Part shown: positions 25,405-33,285 of the stretch, piece by piece
How positions within the stretch are numbered: position 1 is the first letter of the stretch
Layout of the letters: each line of letters starts with the position of its first letter
Origin: an uncultured Nitrospira sp.
Lineage (GTDB): Bacteria > Nitrospirota > Nitrospiria > Nitrospirales > Nitrospiraceae
Direction of reading: 5' to 3'
Assembly: GCA_902500995.1 (NCBI GenBank)
Contig: CABVSR010000029.1
Span: 1 to 44,183 of the forward strand
Length of the DNA stretch: 44,183 bases
Translations under genes and position numbers: made by a program
Notes under the pieces: model-generated
The model's input: the letters and a program-made list of their open reading frames with translations, nothing else
The model's database searches: none
What the model was told of the DNA's origin: nothing

Positions 25405-26076
25405 ATGCGGAACAGATTCATCAGAAGCGACAGGCGTGGGGTAGCGGGCCTCGCGCTCGTGCTTGTATGGGCCCTGGCCGCCGCCGGATGTGCCAGATTG
25501 CCCTATATCACGAAGACGATTCATGAAGATGAGCGCGTCGTCGTGGTGACGCAGCGGGAAGTGCAACCGCGAGCGTATACACATCCGGTCGCACTCACCG
25601 ATGCCGAACTCACCACGCTGTTGAGAGGATTCTCCATCCGTGAGCAGCAACGGTTGCCGTTGCGCTGGTTCGCGGAAGAGCAACCACCGAAGCCGCTCTT
25701 CCGGGACGATGACCTCCGCGCCCTGGCGCCGCATCTTGCGCGTGGATTTCAGCAGGTCGGCGCCGAAGAGCGGGTGCGCTTCGAGGTTCGCAATCCCGGG
25801 TTCAATCCGGTCTACGGTCGCGACACCATTGCCGGTTGGATGGCCGTGCGAGATCCCTACCTCTACCTGACGATCGACTATTTCCATACGCAGATCCCGG
25901 TGCGGAAGTCGGATGACTACGATTCAAACTATCCGCTCCCCCCGCCGACGCCGAAAGACTACATCCTCTACTTCGAGCCGGGCCGCTTTTATACGAGCGA
26001 CGATAAGCGTGTGCCGGCGGTCGTGTTTCGGGGTTTCTTACAGTCGGGAGAAGCCGGTGCCGCGGCGCCTCGCTGA
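25405..26076 (+). CDS. Lipoprotein, paralogue of the 19711-20436 product
   Basis: From ATG 25405, just after an AAGGAGG-type ribosome-binding site (about 25393-25400), the product has 223 residues. An open frame extends upstream into the previous gene but lacks support. The signal ends in the lipobox AAAGC (Cys29). The segment LTDAELTTLLRGFSIREQQR...LFRDDDLRALAPHLARGF matches the lipoprotein of the minus-strand arm. The C-terminal part is rich in Tyr/Pro (YDSNYPLPPPTPKDYILYFEPG). I do not recognise the family. The conserved co-occurrence with porin and ModA-like genes suggests an envelope partner of oxyanion uptake. Confidence 0.86.
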   Translation: MRNRFIRSDRRGVAGLALVLVWALAAAGCARLPYITKTIHEDERVVVVTQREVQPRAYTHPVALTDAELTTLLRGFSIREQQRLPLRWFAEEQPPKPLFRDDDLRALAPHLARGFQQVGAEERVRFEVRNPGFNPVYGRDTIAGWMAVRDPYLYLTIDYFHTQIPVRKSDDYDSNYPLPPPTPKDYILYFEPGRFYTSDDKRVPAVVFRGFLQSGEAGAAAPR

Positions 26077-26152
26077 CGGGTGGTAGGCCGGATATACCTC
26101 TGATCATTCAACGAATTCATTCACCGAATATACGACAGCGATGGAGCCGCCC

Positions 26153-27883
26153 ATGAATAGATTGCAGCAAGGTCTGCTCATTGTCCGTGATCACTTCTCG
26201 CCTTATCGCCTGTTCGCCTGCGCGTTCGTCATATTTGCTGCGTGGCTGTGCCAGGCTGGAACAGGGTCGGCGGCAGAGACCGGAAAGCTGGTCGAAAAGG
26301 ACGGCAAGTACGTCTTCGTCGAAAGCATGGATCCTTCGCTGAAGCTCCTGCTCGAACGATCGCTCAAGAGCGGCATGATTACGCAAGAGGAGTACGAACA
26401 GGTCGTCAAAGATTCCGAAGAACGGAGGCAGTTGCTTTCTCCTACGTTCCGCGGATGGTACGACCGTGGATTCAATCTCTCAATGAACGACAACGCCTTT
26501 TTCCTCAAAATCCGCTTCCGTTCTCAACTCCGGTTCACGCAACGGTTCCGCAACGATGCCTGGCGGAATCCCGGTGAAGCCAAAAACTTCCCCGAGCTTC
26601 TTGGCGTATTCGGCGACTACCGGGCCAACCGGTCGGAGAACAGCGCATCGTCATTTAATGTCCGCCGCCTGCGGTTCTATTTCATGGGTCACCTGTTTGA
26701 TCCGGACTTCAAATACTACATCCAGATGCGGGCGGAGACGGCGGAAAATGCGCAATCGCCCGGTTCGCTGTCTCTTTTCGATGTGAACTTCACCTATACG
26801 AAACTGCCCTGGGCCAACGTGCAGTTCGGGCAGTACAAGGTGTACTTCAACCGGTCGCAGATCAATTCGACGGCGTCGATGCAATTCGCCGAACGGGCCC
26901 TCGTGCAGGACGCTTTTACCGCGAGCGGCCTCGACCGCCGCGATATCGGCATCACGATCATGAACGATGAAGAACTCTTTCCCGTCAATTATTACTTTGG
27001 AGTGTTCAACGGGGCCGGTCCGAGCTTCAATCGACTGGGCTCATTTATCTCCGAGGAAGCGACCGTCGGATGCCCCGGCGGTCAGACGGGCGGGAATCCC
27101 TTTCCTTCTCCCGCCGGCTGTCCCGCCAATCAGCGTAATTTGAATGCGAATACGCGGATCGACGTGGACCGGCTTATGTACGTGGCCAGGTTGAATTGGA
27201 ATATTCTCGGCCGCCCTGGCTACGGGGAGGGTGATCTGGCCTATTCCGAAACGCCGCAACTCGCCGTCGGTGGAGGCTATTCCTATAACCCCGGGGTCAA
27301 TACCAGCTCCGACAACGCGTTTGTCGGCCTCGACCTGGCCAATCTCAACATCAGGCGCCAACTGGCGGCGTTCGGCAACGGCCGGCAGCTCGGTCTTGGG
27401 ATCGTCGACTATTCCACCTGGGCGGCGGATGGCGTGTTCAAATATCGCGGGTTCTCGCTGCAGGGTGAGTTCTACTTCAAGAACGTCATTCGTCACGACA
27501 AAGGATTGCCCTGCATGAACACCGCCTGCAGCGCGACGGCGCCGAACAACTTCGGCAACGCCATGGGCTGGTATGTGCAAAGCGGCTACTATCTCATCCC
27601 GCGCACGGTGGAGGTGGCGGCCCGCTATGCCTATTGGGATCCTGATACCAACTCCGCCAACGACCTGATCAGGCAGGCCGATGTGTCGTTGAACTGGTTC
27701 TTGAACGGAACCTATGACCACCAGATCATGGTGACCTACAGCAACACGCAATTCGGGACAGGCGGTTATGCCATCGGCCGGAGCGCGCCGCTGCCGCCGG
27801 GGTCAGGGGCAGTGCCGCTCGATCTGGTGGGGGGCACCTTGATTGAAAATGCCATACGCGTTCAATATCAGATCTTCTTTTAG
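26153..27883 (+). CDS. Outer-membrane porin, OprP/OprO-like (porin 2)
   Basis: From ATG 26153 (GGAG 6 bp upstream; ATG 26141 is an alternative) the protein has 576 residues. The signal peptide is long (cleavage near GSAAE). It shares with porin 1 the ITQEEYEQV helical segment, FFLKIRFRSQLRFTQRF, FDPDFKYYIQ, a GYGEGD motif (GYGQGD in porin 1) and the C-terminal VQYQIFF. A loop carries four cysteines in two clusters (CPGGQTGGNPFPSPAGC and CMNTAC), absent from porin 1, which may form disulfides in an extracellular loop. The gene is 76 bp after the lipoprotein and 12 bp before modA, so it is within an operon. Confidence 0.9.
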   Translation: MNRLQQGLLIVRDHFSPYRLFACAFVIFAAWLCQAGTGSAAETGKLVEKDGKYVFVESMDPSLKLLLERSLKSGMITQEEYEQVVKDSEERRQLLSPTFRGWYDRGFNLSMNDNAFFLKIRFRSQLRFTQRFRNDAWRNPGEAKNFPELLGVFGDYRANRSENSASSFNVRRLRFYFMGHLFDPDFKYYIQMRAETAENAQSPGSLSLFDVNFTYTKLPWANVQFGQYKVYFNRSQINSTASMQFAERALVQDAFTASGLDRRDIGITIMNDEELFPVNYYFGVFNGAGPSFNRLGSFISEEATVGCPGGQTGGNPFPSPAGCPANQRNLNANTRIDVDRLMYVARLNWNILGRPGYGEGDLAYSETPQLAVGGGYSYNPGVNTSSDNAFVGLDLANLNIRRQLAAFGNGRQLGLGIVDYSTWAADGVFKYRGFSLQGEFYFKNVIRHDKGLPCMNTACSATAPNNFGNAMGWYVQSGYYLIPRTVEVAARYAYWDPDTNSANDLIRQADVSLNWFLNGTYDHQIMVTYSNTQFGTGGYAIGRSAPLPPGSGAVPLDLVGGTLIENAIRVQYQIFF

Positions 27884-27895
27884 GGAGAACCGAGT

Positions 27896-28654
27896 ATGAA
27901 ACAAATTCTGGCCCTTGTTCTTCTCGTCTTCTGTGCGGTAACTCCTCTCCGTGCGGAGGAGATTGCCGTGGCCGCCGCGTCCGATCTCAACTTTGCGATC
28001 AAGGACGTGATCGGCGAGTTCGAAAAGCAGACCGGCCATCACGTGAAGTTGTCGTTAGGATCGTCGGGGAACTTTTACGCGCAACTCCAACAGGGTGCGC
28101 CTTTCGATCTGTATTTCTCAGCAGACATCGGGTATCCCAAAAAGTTGGAGGAGGCGGGGCTGACCGTACCCGGCTCATTGTACCGGTATGCGGTGGGGCG
28201 GGTGGTGTTGTGGGTGCCGAAGACCTCGCCACTGGATCTGAGCAAGGGACTGACCGTCTTGCGGGAGCCGGCGATCAAAAAAATCGCCATCGCCAACCCC
28301 AAGCATGCGCCATACGGGCGCGCAGCGGTGGCTGCGATGGAACATGCTCAGGTCTATGCCGATGTGAAAGACCGATTGGTGTTGGGAGAAAATATTTCCC
28401 AGGCGGCGCAATTCATTGAATCGGGTGCTTGCGATGTGGGGATCATTGCGTTGTCGCTGGCGATGGCGCCGGCCATGAGCACCGCCGGCCGTTATTGGGA
28501 AATTCCGGCGGACGCGCATCCGCCGTTGGAACAGGGGGCCGTCGTATTGAAGCAATCGAAGCACCAGGAGCTGGCCCGAAGTTTTCTGAGTTTTCTGCAA
28601 GGGCCGGAAGGCCGGGAGATGATGACCCGCTATGGCTTTACCGTACCGAAATAG
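27896..28654 (+). CDS. modA: Molybdate ABC transporter substrate-binding protein ModA
   Basis: The 252-residue protein has a Sec signal (cleavage after LRA near residue 20) and canonical ModA sequence: EEIAVAAASDLNFAIKDVIGEFEKQTG, VKLSLGSSGNFYAQLQQGAPFDLYFSAD, KKIAIANPKHAPYGRAAVAAM, and CDVGIIALSLA. GGGAGA lies upstream of the ATG. It is periplasmic and should bind molybdate/tungstate and deliver it to the ModBC core encoded less than 700 bp downstream. This is the best candidate for the cognate binding protein among the three ModA-like proteins in the window. It starts 12 bp after porin 2. Confidence 0.95.
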   Translation: MKQILALVLLVFCAVTPLRAEEIAVAAASDLNFAIKDVIGEFEKQTGHHVKLSLGSSGNFYAQLQQGAPFDLYFSADIGYPKKLEEAGLTVPGSLYRYAVGRVVLWVPKTSPLDLSKGLTVLREPAIKKIAIANPKHAPYGRAAVAAMEHAQVYADVKDRLVLGENISQAAQFIESGACDVGIIALSLAMAPAMSTAGRYWEIPADAHPPLEQGAVVLKQSKHQELARSFLSFLQGPEGREMMTRYGFTVPK

Positions 28655-28994
28655 CGAATGGAGATGGCTGCTGTGCGCGGCTTCGTTCCTGGCGGCCGGC
28701 TGCTCGCAAGCGGTGCTCATGGAACAGGAGTCCGAGCAGGGCGGAGTCGTGACCTACAGCTACAAACAGGATAGGGGCGGGCCGATGGGTTCCCCGTATC
28801 GGAAGCAGGCGCTGGATTTCATCCAGGCCAAGTGTGCGGGCGCTTCACGGTTGGTCAGAGAAGGCGAAGTCCTGGGCTATACCAGCGCCGGCATGGGCAC
28901 CATTGAGGGTACCGAAGACGAGGAACGTGGCAGACGGTGGGGCATCCGATTTGAGTGCAAGCGGAGTGGGGGCAGCGACAAACCAGCTGAATGA
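28632..28994 (+). CDS. Small lipoprotein of unknown family
   Basis: The 120-residue protein has a lipoprotein signal (FLAAGC, Cys24) and a small mature domain with one further Cys pair (KCAGAS... and FECKRS) that could form a disulfide. Its ATG overlaps the end of modA by 23 bp, indicating translational coupling, and the mop gene follows 27 bp later. No family recognised. Its place between modA and mop suggests a periplasm-facing accessory of the molybdate system. Confidence 0.78.
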   Translation: MALPYRNSEWRWLLCAASFLAAGCSQAVLMEQESEQGGVVTYSYKQDRGGPMGSPYRKQALDFIQAKCAGASRLVREGEVLGYTSAGMGTIEGTEDEERGRRWGIRFECKRSGGSDKPAE

Positions 28995-29021
28995 CTTCGG
29001 CGCAAATAGAAGGGAGCGGAG

Positions 29022-29225
29022 ATGAAACTGAGCGCACGGAATCAATTTCAAGGCACGGTGGTCCGGATCAATGAAGGGCAGGCAATGGCCGAAGTGGTCG
29101 TGAAGGTGGGCACGCTGGAGTTCGTGGCTGCCATTACTGAGGGGTCCGTGAAAAATATGGAACTCAAGGTCAACGACCAGGTCACCGTGGCCGTGAAGGC
29201 GACCGAGGTCATGATCGGAAAATAA
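29022..29225 (+). CDS. mop: Molbindin (Mop/TOBE single-domain protein)
   Basis: The 67-residue protein is a single Mop domain: MKLSARNQFQGTVVRINEG, VVKVGTLEFVAAITEGSVKNMELKVNDQVTVAVKATEVMIGK. Molbindins assemble into rings that bind molybdate or tungstate in the cytoplasm, buffering or storing it. GGAG lies before the ATG. It sits between modA and modB, so storage and uptake are encoded together, and this is the strongest single clue that the locus handles molybdenum or tungsten. Confidence 0.96.
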   Translation: MKLSARNQFQGTVVRINEGQAMAEVVVKVGTLEFVAAITEGSVKNMELKVNDQVTVAVKATEVMIGK

Positions 29226-29307
29226 GAGGTCCGGCAGTTGACCTTCCCGGCCGCGGTTCCTAGGATGGCGCCGGTCGGGAACCTCTGATCTAGGCTGGGG
29301 CGCGCGC

Positions 29308-29982
29308 GTGAACTGGATTGCTATTTGGGTGACGTGTAAGTTAGCCGGCCTGACGGCGGTCGCGTTGCTCGTGGTCGGTCTCCCCATTGCCTATTGGTTG
29401 AGTTTCTCCCGGTGGCGCTGGAAGTTTCTGGTGGAATCCGTGGTGGCCTTGCCACTGGTGCTCCCTCCCACCGTGTTGGGCTTCTATATTCTCATCGCCA
29501 TCGGTCCTCATAGCCCCTTTGGCCGACTCTATACGGAGTTGGTCGGCCATCCGCTGCCCTTCACCTTCGAAGGTCTCCTCTTCGCGTCGATCCTCTACAG
29601 TCTGCCGTTTGCCGTGCAGCCGTTCGCGGCGGCGTTCGATCAAGTGGATCGGCGGCTGATCGAATCCTCCTGGACATTGGGGGTCTCGAAACTCCAGACA
29701 TTCTTTAAACTGATCGTACCCCTGTCCACCGCCGGGCTGGTGACCGGGGCGGTCTTGAGTTTTGCCCATACGATGGGCGAATTCGGCGTGGTGTTGATGA
29801 TCGGCGGCAACCTCGAAGGCTCGACGCGCACGGTGTCCATCGATATCTACGATGAGGTGCAGGCGTTGAACTATGCCGGCGCGGCGCAAACGGCGTTGTT
29901 TCTTCTGCTGGTCTCCTACGCCGTGCTCCTGGTGGTCTATGCCGTGAATCGCAACGTGTGGGCAGCATGGCCGCAGAAATAA
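29308..29982 (+). CDS. modB: Molybdate ABC transporter permease ModB
   Basis: The 224-residue inner-membrane protein has about five to six hydrophobic segments and the permease EAA-type loop (DRRLIESSWTLGVSKLQTFFKLIVPLS). VALPLVLPPTVLGFYIL and AHTMGEFGVVLMIGGN are characteristic of ModB. It starts at GTG 29308, 82 bp after mop. The modC start lies inside its 3' end, so the two are coupled. It forms the transmembrane channel of the ABC importer. Confidence 0.95.
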   Translation: MNWIAIWVTCKLAGLTAVALLVVGLPIAYWLSFSRWRWKFLVESVVALPLVLPPTVLGFYILIAIGPHSPFGRLYTELVGHPLPFTFEGLLFASILYSLPFAVQPFAAAFDQVDRRLIESSWTLGVSKLQTFFKLIVPLSTAGLVTGAVLSFAHTMGEFGVVLMIGGNLEGSTRTVSIDIYDEVQALNYAGAAQTALFLLLVSYAVLLVVYAVNRNVWAAWPQK

Positions 29983-31061
29983 CGATCCATCTCGTCAAGA
30001 CGTTCCCCGGCCGGGCGCCGATTCGCGCGCACATCCGGTACCCGATCGACGGGTCGACGGTGCTGATTCTCTTCGGGCCATCCGGGTCGGGGAAGACGAC
30101 GATTCTGCGATCTATCGCGGGCCTCGAATGGCCGGAGGAAGGCACCATTCGTTTTGTGTCACGGGTGTGGCTGGACACCGCGTCGGGCATCAGGATTCCG
30201 CCCCAGGACCGCCATATCGGCTACATGTCGCAAGACTATGCCTTGTTTCCGACCTATACCGTGGCGGGAAATATCGCCTATGGCCTGAGCCATCTTTCCT
30301 CCGCGGAACGCAGGAAACGGGTGGATGAAGTGATGGAGCTGTTTCAACTGCGCGGGTTGGGAGAGGCCAAGCCCAGAGAACTGTCCGGTGGGCAGCAACA
30401 GCGTGTCGCGCTGGCCAGAGCCGTGGCGCCTCGGCCATTATTGTTGTTGCTGGATGAACCACTCTCCGCCTTGGATGCGCCGACCCGGCTGCATGTGCGT
30501 GATGAGCTTCGAACGCTCCTCAAGCAGCTGGCTTTGCCGTCGATTATCGTGACGCACGATTGGGCCGAAGCCCTGACGCTGGGTGATGTCATGGCGGTCA
30601 TCAGCGCGGGGGACGTGTTGCAGGTCGGCGCGCCGATCGACGTGTTCAGCCGCCCGCAGAATGCAGAGGTCGCGCGCGTGGTGGGTGTCGAAACCGTCGT
30701 CAAGGGACGGGTCGCGGAAGCCGCCGGCGGAATGTTGCGCGTGAACGTCAACGGGATCAGTCTCATGGCGCTGGAGACGGAATCGACGGGACCGGACGTG
30801 TTTGCCTGTATCCGGGCGGAGGATGTGGTCCTCGAACAGGGGCGAGCCTCCGGGAGCAGCGCGCGCAATCATCTCACAGGCACGGTTCAATCGGTCACCA
30901 TGTTGGGTGCGCTGGCGCGGGTCACTCTGGATTGTGGATTTCCCCTGGTCGCCATGGTGACCAGGTCCACCGTGGAGGAGTTCAAACTTTCCACCGGGAC
31001 GGCGGTCACGGCCGCGATCAAGGCCGGAGCTGTGCATGTGATTTCGAGGCAGGCCGACTAG
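29967..31061 (+). CDS. modC: Molybdate ABC transporter ATPase ModC with C-terminal TOBE/Mop region
   Basis: From ATG 29967 the product has 364 residues (GTG 29958 also in frame). The ATPase has Walker A GPSGSGKT (37-44), signature LSGGQQQRVALARA (139-152) and Walker B LLLLDEPLSALD, with switch His in IIVTHDWAEA. The C-terminal part includes a TOBE/Mop-like segment (LTGTVQSVTMLGALARVTLD, then FKLSTGTAVTAAIKAGAVHVI), usual for ModC and able to sense oxyanion. It overlaps modB by 16 bp. A truncated copy of the interspersed repeat begins exactly at its stop codon (31061), so the repeat may have landed at the operon end. Confidence 0.96.
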   Translation: MAAEITIHLVKTFPGRAPIRAHIRYPIDGSTVLILFGPSGSGKTTILRSIAGLEWPEEGTIRFVSRVWLDTASGIRIPPQDRHIGYMSQDYALFPTYTVAGNIAYGLSHLSSAERRKRVDEVMELFQLRGLGEAKPRELSGGQQQRVALARAVAPRPLLLLLDEPLSALDAPTRLHVRDELRTLLKQLALPSIIVTHDWAEALTLGDVMAVISAGDVLQVGAPIDVFSRPQNAEVARVVGVETVVKGRVAEAAGGMLRVNVNGISLMALETESTGPDVFACIRAEDVVLEQGRASGSSARNHLTGTVQSVTMLGALARVTLDCGFPLVAMVTRSTVEEFKLSTGTAVTAAIKAGAVHVISRQAD

Positions 31062-31095
31062 CAGGACGCGAAAACGTCCGCCAGCGGCGTTCTCG
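31061..31095. repeat. MITE/REPIN-like repeat, truncated copy C
   Basis: 35 bases (GCAGGACGCGAAAACG onward, through CCGCCAGCGGCGTTCTCG) match the left end of copy A and the reverse complement of copy B with few differences. The right half is missing; a different 7-bp-period sequence follows. It starts within the modC stop codon. Confidence 0.7.
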
Positions 31096-31114
31096 AAATC
31101 CGTGAAGCAGATTG

Positions 31115-31177
31115 GTGAAACGTGAGACGTGAAATGTGAAACGAAAGACGAGAGACGAACGACGTTTCACGCACGAC
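31115..31177. repeat. Degenerate tandem tract with 7-bp period
   Basis: Nine consecutive heptamers of the form GTGAAAC/GTGAGAC/GTGAAAT/GAAAGAC/GAGAGAC/GAACGAC, the eighth (GTTTCAC) being the reverse complement of the first. It lies in the non-coding gap after modC, next to repeat copy C. No function visible. Confidence 0.65.
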
Positions 31178-31300
31178 GGACAATGAAGACGGCCTGTTTG
31201 CGTATCTTGCGAGCGATGCTGACGCGAGACGGCTCGTGTGTGACACACGTCGTCTGACGCAATCATCGAGTTGTTCCGCAACCTGCCTGGTGGATGCGCG

Positions 31301-32032
31301 CTAGAAGGGACCAGTGATGCTGGAGACGAACTTCTCGCGCACGATCGGTGTGGCTTCTTCGATGTTCAGGCGTTTTTGGAGGACATGCGCGACCGACCGC
31401 ATCTTGTAGGTTCGTGCCGGAGCATTCTGTGCCCGCTCGGTGACCAGCACGTCGGCCACACAGAGGTAGATGCTCTCGTCGTTCTGTGGCGGCTGACCCA
31501 TCCCGGGATACCCGCCGCGGCCGTTCATGGCCATTCGCATCATGGCATTCATGTCCGGCATCCCGCCTCCGCCCATGCCTCGCATGGCCTGCGCGTTCAT
31601 GCCACCGCCGCTCATGCCTGAGAACATCCCGGCCATGGCCTCCATGTCGAAACCGCCGGCATTGCCGAGCGGAGTTCCTCCGCTGCCGATGCCTGCGCCG
31701 AAGCCTGCCTTGGCCACCGCTTCCGGCCGCACGCCCTCACCCGCCTTGTGACAATAGATCACTTGCGTTTGCAGCCAGTAGGCGGCCTCCATGGGGTCAG
31801 CGACCACGCGGTAGCCCTTGGCCGCCAGCCTGGACGGGATATCCGTCGGAGCCGCCGTTTGGTTTTCCGAAGTGTTGCGGATTTGCACATAAATGGTCCG
31901 CGCGGCGCTGGGCGGCAGCAGAATCGAAGACTCATTCACCAGCCCCGAACGCAACACATTGCTGCAGCCGGTCAGCAAGAGCAGTCCGGATACCATGCCT
32001 ATTGCCGCGCTCAGAGACCGCATCCTGTTCAT
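31301..32032 (-). CDS. TraT-like lipoprotein with Met/Gly-rich insert
   Basis: The 243-residue protein has a lipobox (LLTGC, Cys23) and the TraT pattern: SILLPPSAARTIYVQIRNTSEN, IPSRLAAKGYRVVADPMEAAYWLQTQVIYC, and a C-terminal strand region YLCVADVLVTERAQN...YKMRSVAHVLQKRLNIEEATPIVREKF. TraT is an outer-membrane lipoprotein known from conjugative plasmids (surface exclusion, complement resistance). In the position where TraT has glycine-rich hydrophobic helices, this protein has about 60 residues rich in Met and Gly (e.g. MAGMFSGMSGGGMNAQAMRG). It is the second gene of a tandem pair, 24 bp after its paralogue. Confidence 0.85.
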   Translation of the reverse strand: MNRMRSLSAAIGMVSGLLLLTGCSNVLRSGLVNESSILLPPSAARTIYVQIRNTSENQTAAPTDIPSRLAAKGYRVVADPMEAAYWLQTQVIYCHKAGEGVRPEAVAKAGFGAGIGSGGTPLGNAGGFDMEAMAGMFSGMSGGGMNAQAMRGMGGGGMPDMNAMMRMAMNGRGGYPGMGQPPQNDESIYLCVADVLVTERAQNAPARTYKMRSVAHVLQKRLNIEEATPIVREKFVSSITGPF

Positions 32033-32056
32033 GCCAGATGTCCTGCCGATGATGAT

Positions 32057-32773
32057 CTAGAAGTGCCCGGCCACAGCCGCGCTGAGCCGCTGTTGAACCA
32101 GCGGGGTCGCTTCCGGTTCATCCAGTTTCTTTTGATGCACGTTGGCCGCCAGCCTGGTTTGGTAGACGCCCGGAGGAGGCGGCGTGCCAGGCTGGGAGAC
32201 GGGCAGAATCCCACCCGTGGCGCTGCGATCCGTGATTTGCAGATCGGCGATGCAGGCATAGCTGATGTTTTCATTGGCATCGGGCCGGGATGGCCCGCCG
32301 AACATGCTGCCCATGGCGTTTCCGATGCCCTCGGCCGCATTGAGGCCCAGGCTCGCGGCGCCGCCGACGAGGGCGCCCTGCGGTCCCGCCATACCGGCCA
32401 TCCCGGTCAATCCATGCAGCCCGGACATGATCGAACCGCCGAGTCCCGATCCATACCCGCCGGCGACCATGTCTTCCACCGGCATTTCAATCTTGGTCTG
32501 GTTGCAGTAGACGATGTTCGTCAGCACGACATAGGCCGCAGCCTGGGGATCCTGTACGACGTGATACCCTTTTGCGCCGAGCCGTGCGCCCAAATCGTGG
32601 AGCGAGACGTCTTGATTATCGGAGGAATTGCGGTTTTGCAGGAAGACCGTTCGCGCGGTCGAGGGGGCCAGCATGAGGCTGTTGCTGGCCAGGAGGTCTG
32701 TGTCCCGGACGTTGGCGCTGCAGCCACAGGTGAGAAGAATAAGCGCCAGGAAACTTCGTGAGCCTCCTGCCAT
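32057..32773 (-). CDS. TraT-like lipoprotein
   Basis: From ATG 32773, with AGGAG 7 bp upstream, the product has 238 residues. The signal ends in TCGC. TraT features: SLMLAPSTARTVFLQNRNSSDNQ, DLGARLGAKGYHVVQDPQAAAYVVLTNIVYC, then a glycine/alanine-rich hydrophobic middle (SGLHGLTGMAGMAGPQGALVGGAAS) as in true TraT, and DLQITDRSATGG...YQTRLAANVHQKKLDEPEATPLVQQRLS. It is paralogous to the next gene. No conjugation genes are visible, so this is a chromosomal TraT-family pair of unknown role, probably outer-membrane located. Confidence 0.86.
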   Translation of the reverse strand: MAGGSRSFLALILLTCGCSANVRDTDLLASNSLMLAPSTARTVFLQNRNSSDNQDVSLHDLGARLGAKGYHVVQDPQAAAYVVLTNIVYCNQTKIEMPVEDMVAGGYGSGLGGSIMSGLHGLTGMAGMAGPQGALVGGAASLGLNAAEGIGNAMGSMFGGPSRPDANENISYACIADLQITDRSATGGILPVSQPGTPPPPGVYQTRLAANVHQKKLDEPEATPLVQQRLSAAVAGHF

Positions 32774-33248
32774 GGTGCCGCTCCTGAACGTACCCAAAAC
32801 CTCTGGAATAGAGACGAAGTCGCGGCGCGATTCTAGGTGAATGGGTCAGAGGTTTCAATCAAGAAAAGGGGATTGTTTCGAAAAAATCCTCTCCCCAAAA
32901 TCTGTGGATATCTCTGTTGATAGTCCTCCAGCCGAGTGCGAACAGCGCCGCTAATTCACGCCTCACACCAGGTTGCCTATTTATTGAGCATAGCGAAGCG
33001 GCGTCAGGCGACCACAAGATATTGGGGCAGGTATCCGATGTGTATGTATTAGCATTCATATTTGTACACTATGCCAGCCTCTGCTGATTGGTTCTGTGGA
33101 TACGGAGATTCTTTTTGCGACCGGGCACAATGGCTCTTGACTTATGCACAGAAGCGCATCGATTTCACCGCATTTTTGCCCTTCCCCCTCTCAAACTCGT
33201 CTCTGGGAGAGGGAAATAAAATAGTCAAGAAAATGATGCACCGGACCG
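32774..33248. other. Gene-free stretch upstream of the TraT pair and LexA-like gene
   Basis: No supported gene. Short frames in both directions lack ribosome-binding sites and family features. It should contain the TraT-pair promoter and holds one stem-loop (33186-33213). Confidence 0.45.
33186..33213. other. Stem-loop, arms CCCTCTC / GAGAGGG
   Basis: Seven-bp perfect arms with a 14-base loop, followed by AAATAAAATAG. It lies 36 bp before the LexA-like promoter. It could be a palindromic repeat unit; no T-run for a clear terminator. Confidence 0.4.
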
Positions 33249-33285
33249 TTGACAAGATGATCGCCGATGTGTAACCATTGGTTAC
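33249..33285 (+). promoter_or_regulatory. Promoter with perfect palindromic operator abutting the start codon
   Basis: TTGACA (33249-33254) is followed, 17 bp later, by TAACCA (33272-33277) as a weak -10. The perfect palindrome GTAACCATTGGTTAC (33271-33285; 7-bp arms, one central base) covers that -10 and ends directly before ATG 33286. There is no room for a Shine-Dalgarno sequence, so the transcript may be leaderless. The likely binder is the HTH-LexA-like protein itself. Confidence 0.6.

Noticed and set aside
31115-31177. CRISPR array
   Set aside because: The period is 7 bp with no spacers and no cas genes; it is a degenerate tandem tract.
33062-33274. 70-codon plus-strand frame before the LexA-like gene
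   Set aside because: It runs through the stem-loop and promoter, has no ribosome-binding site and no recognisable features.
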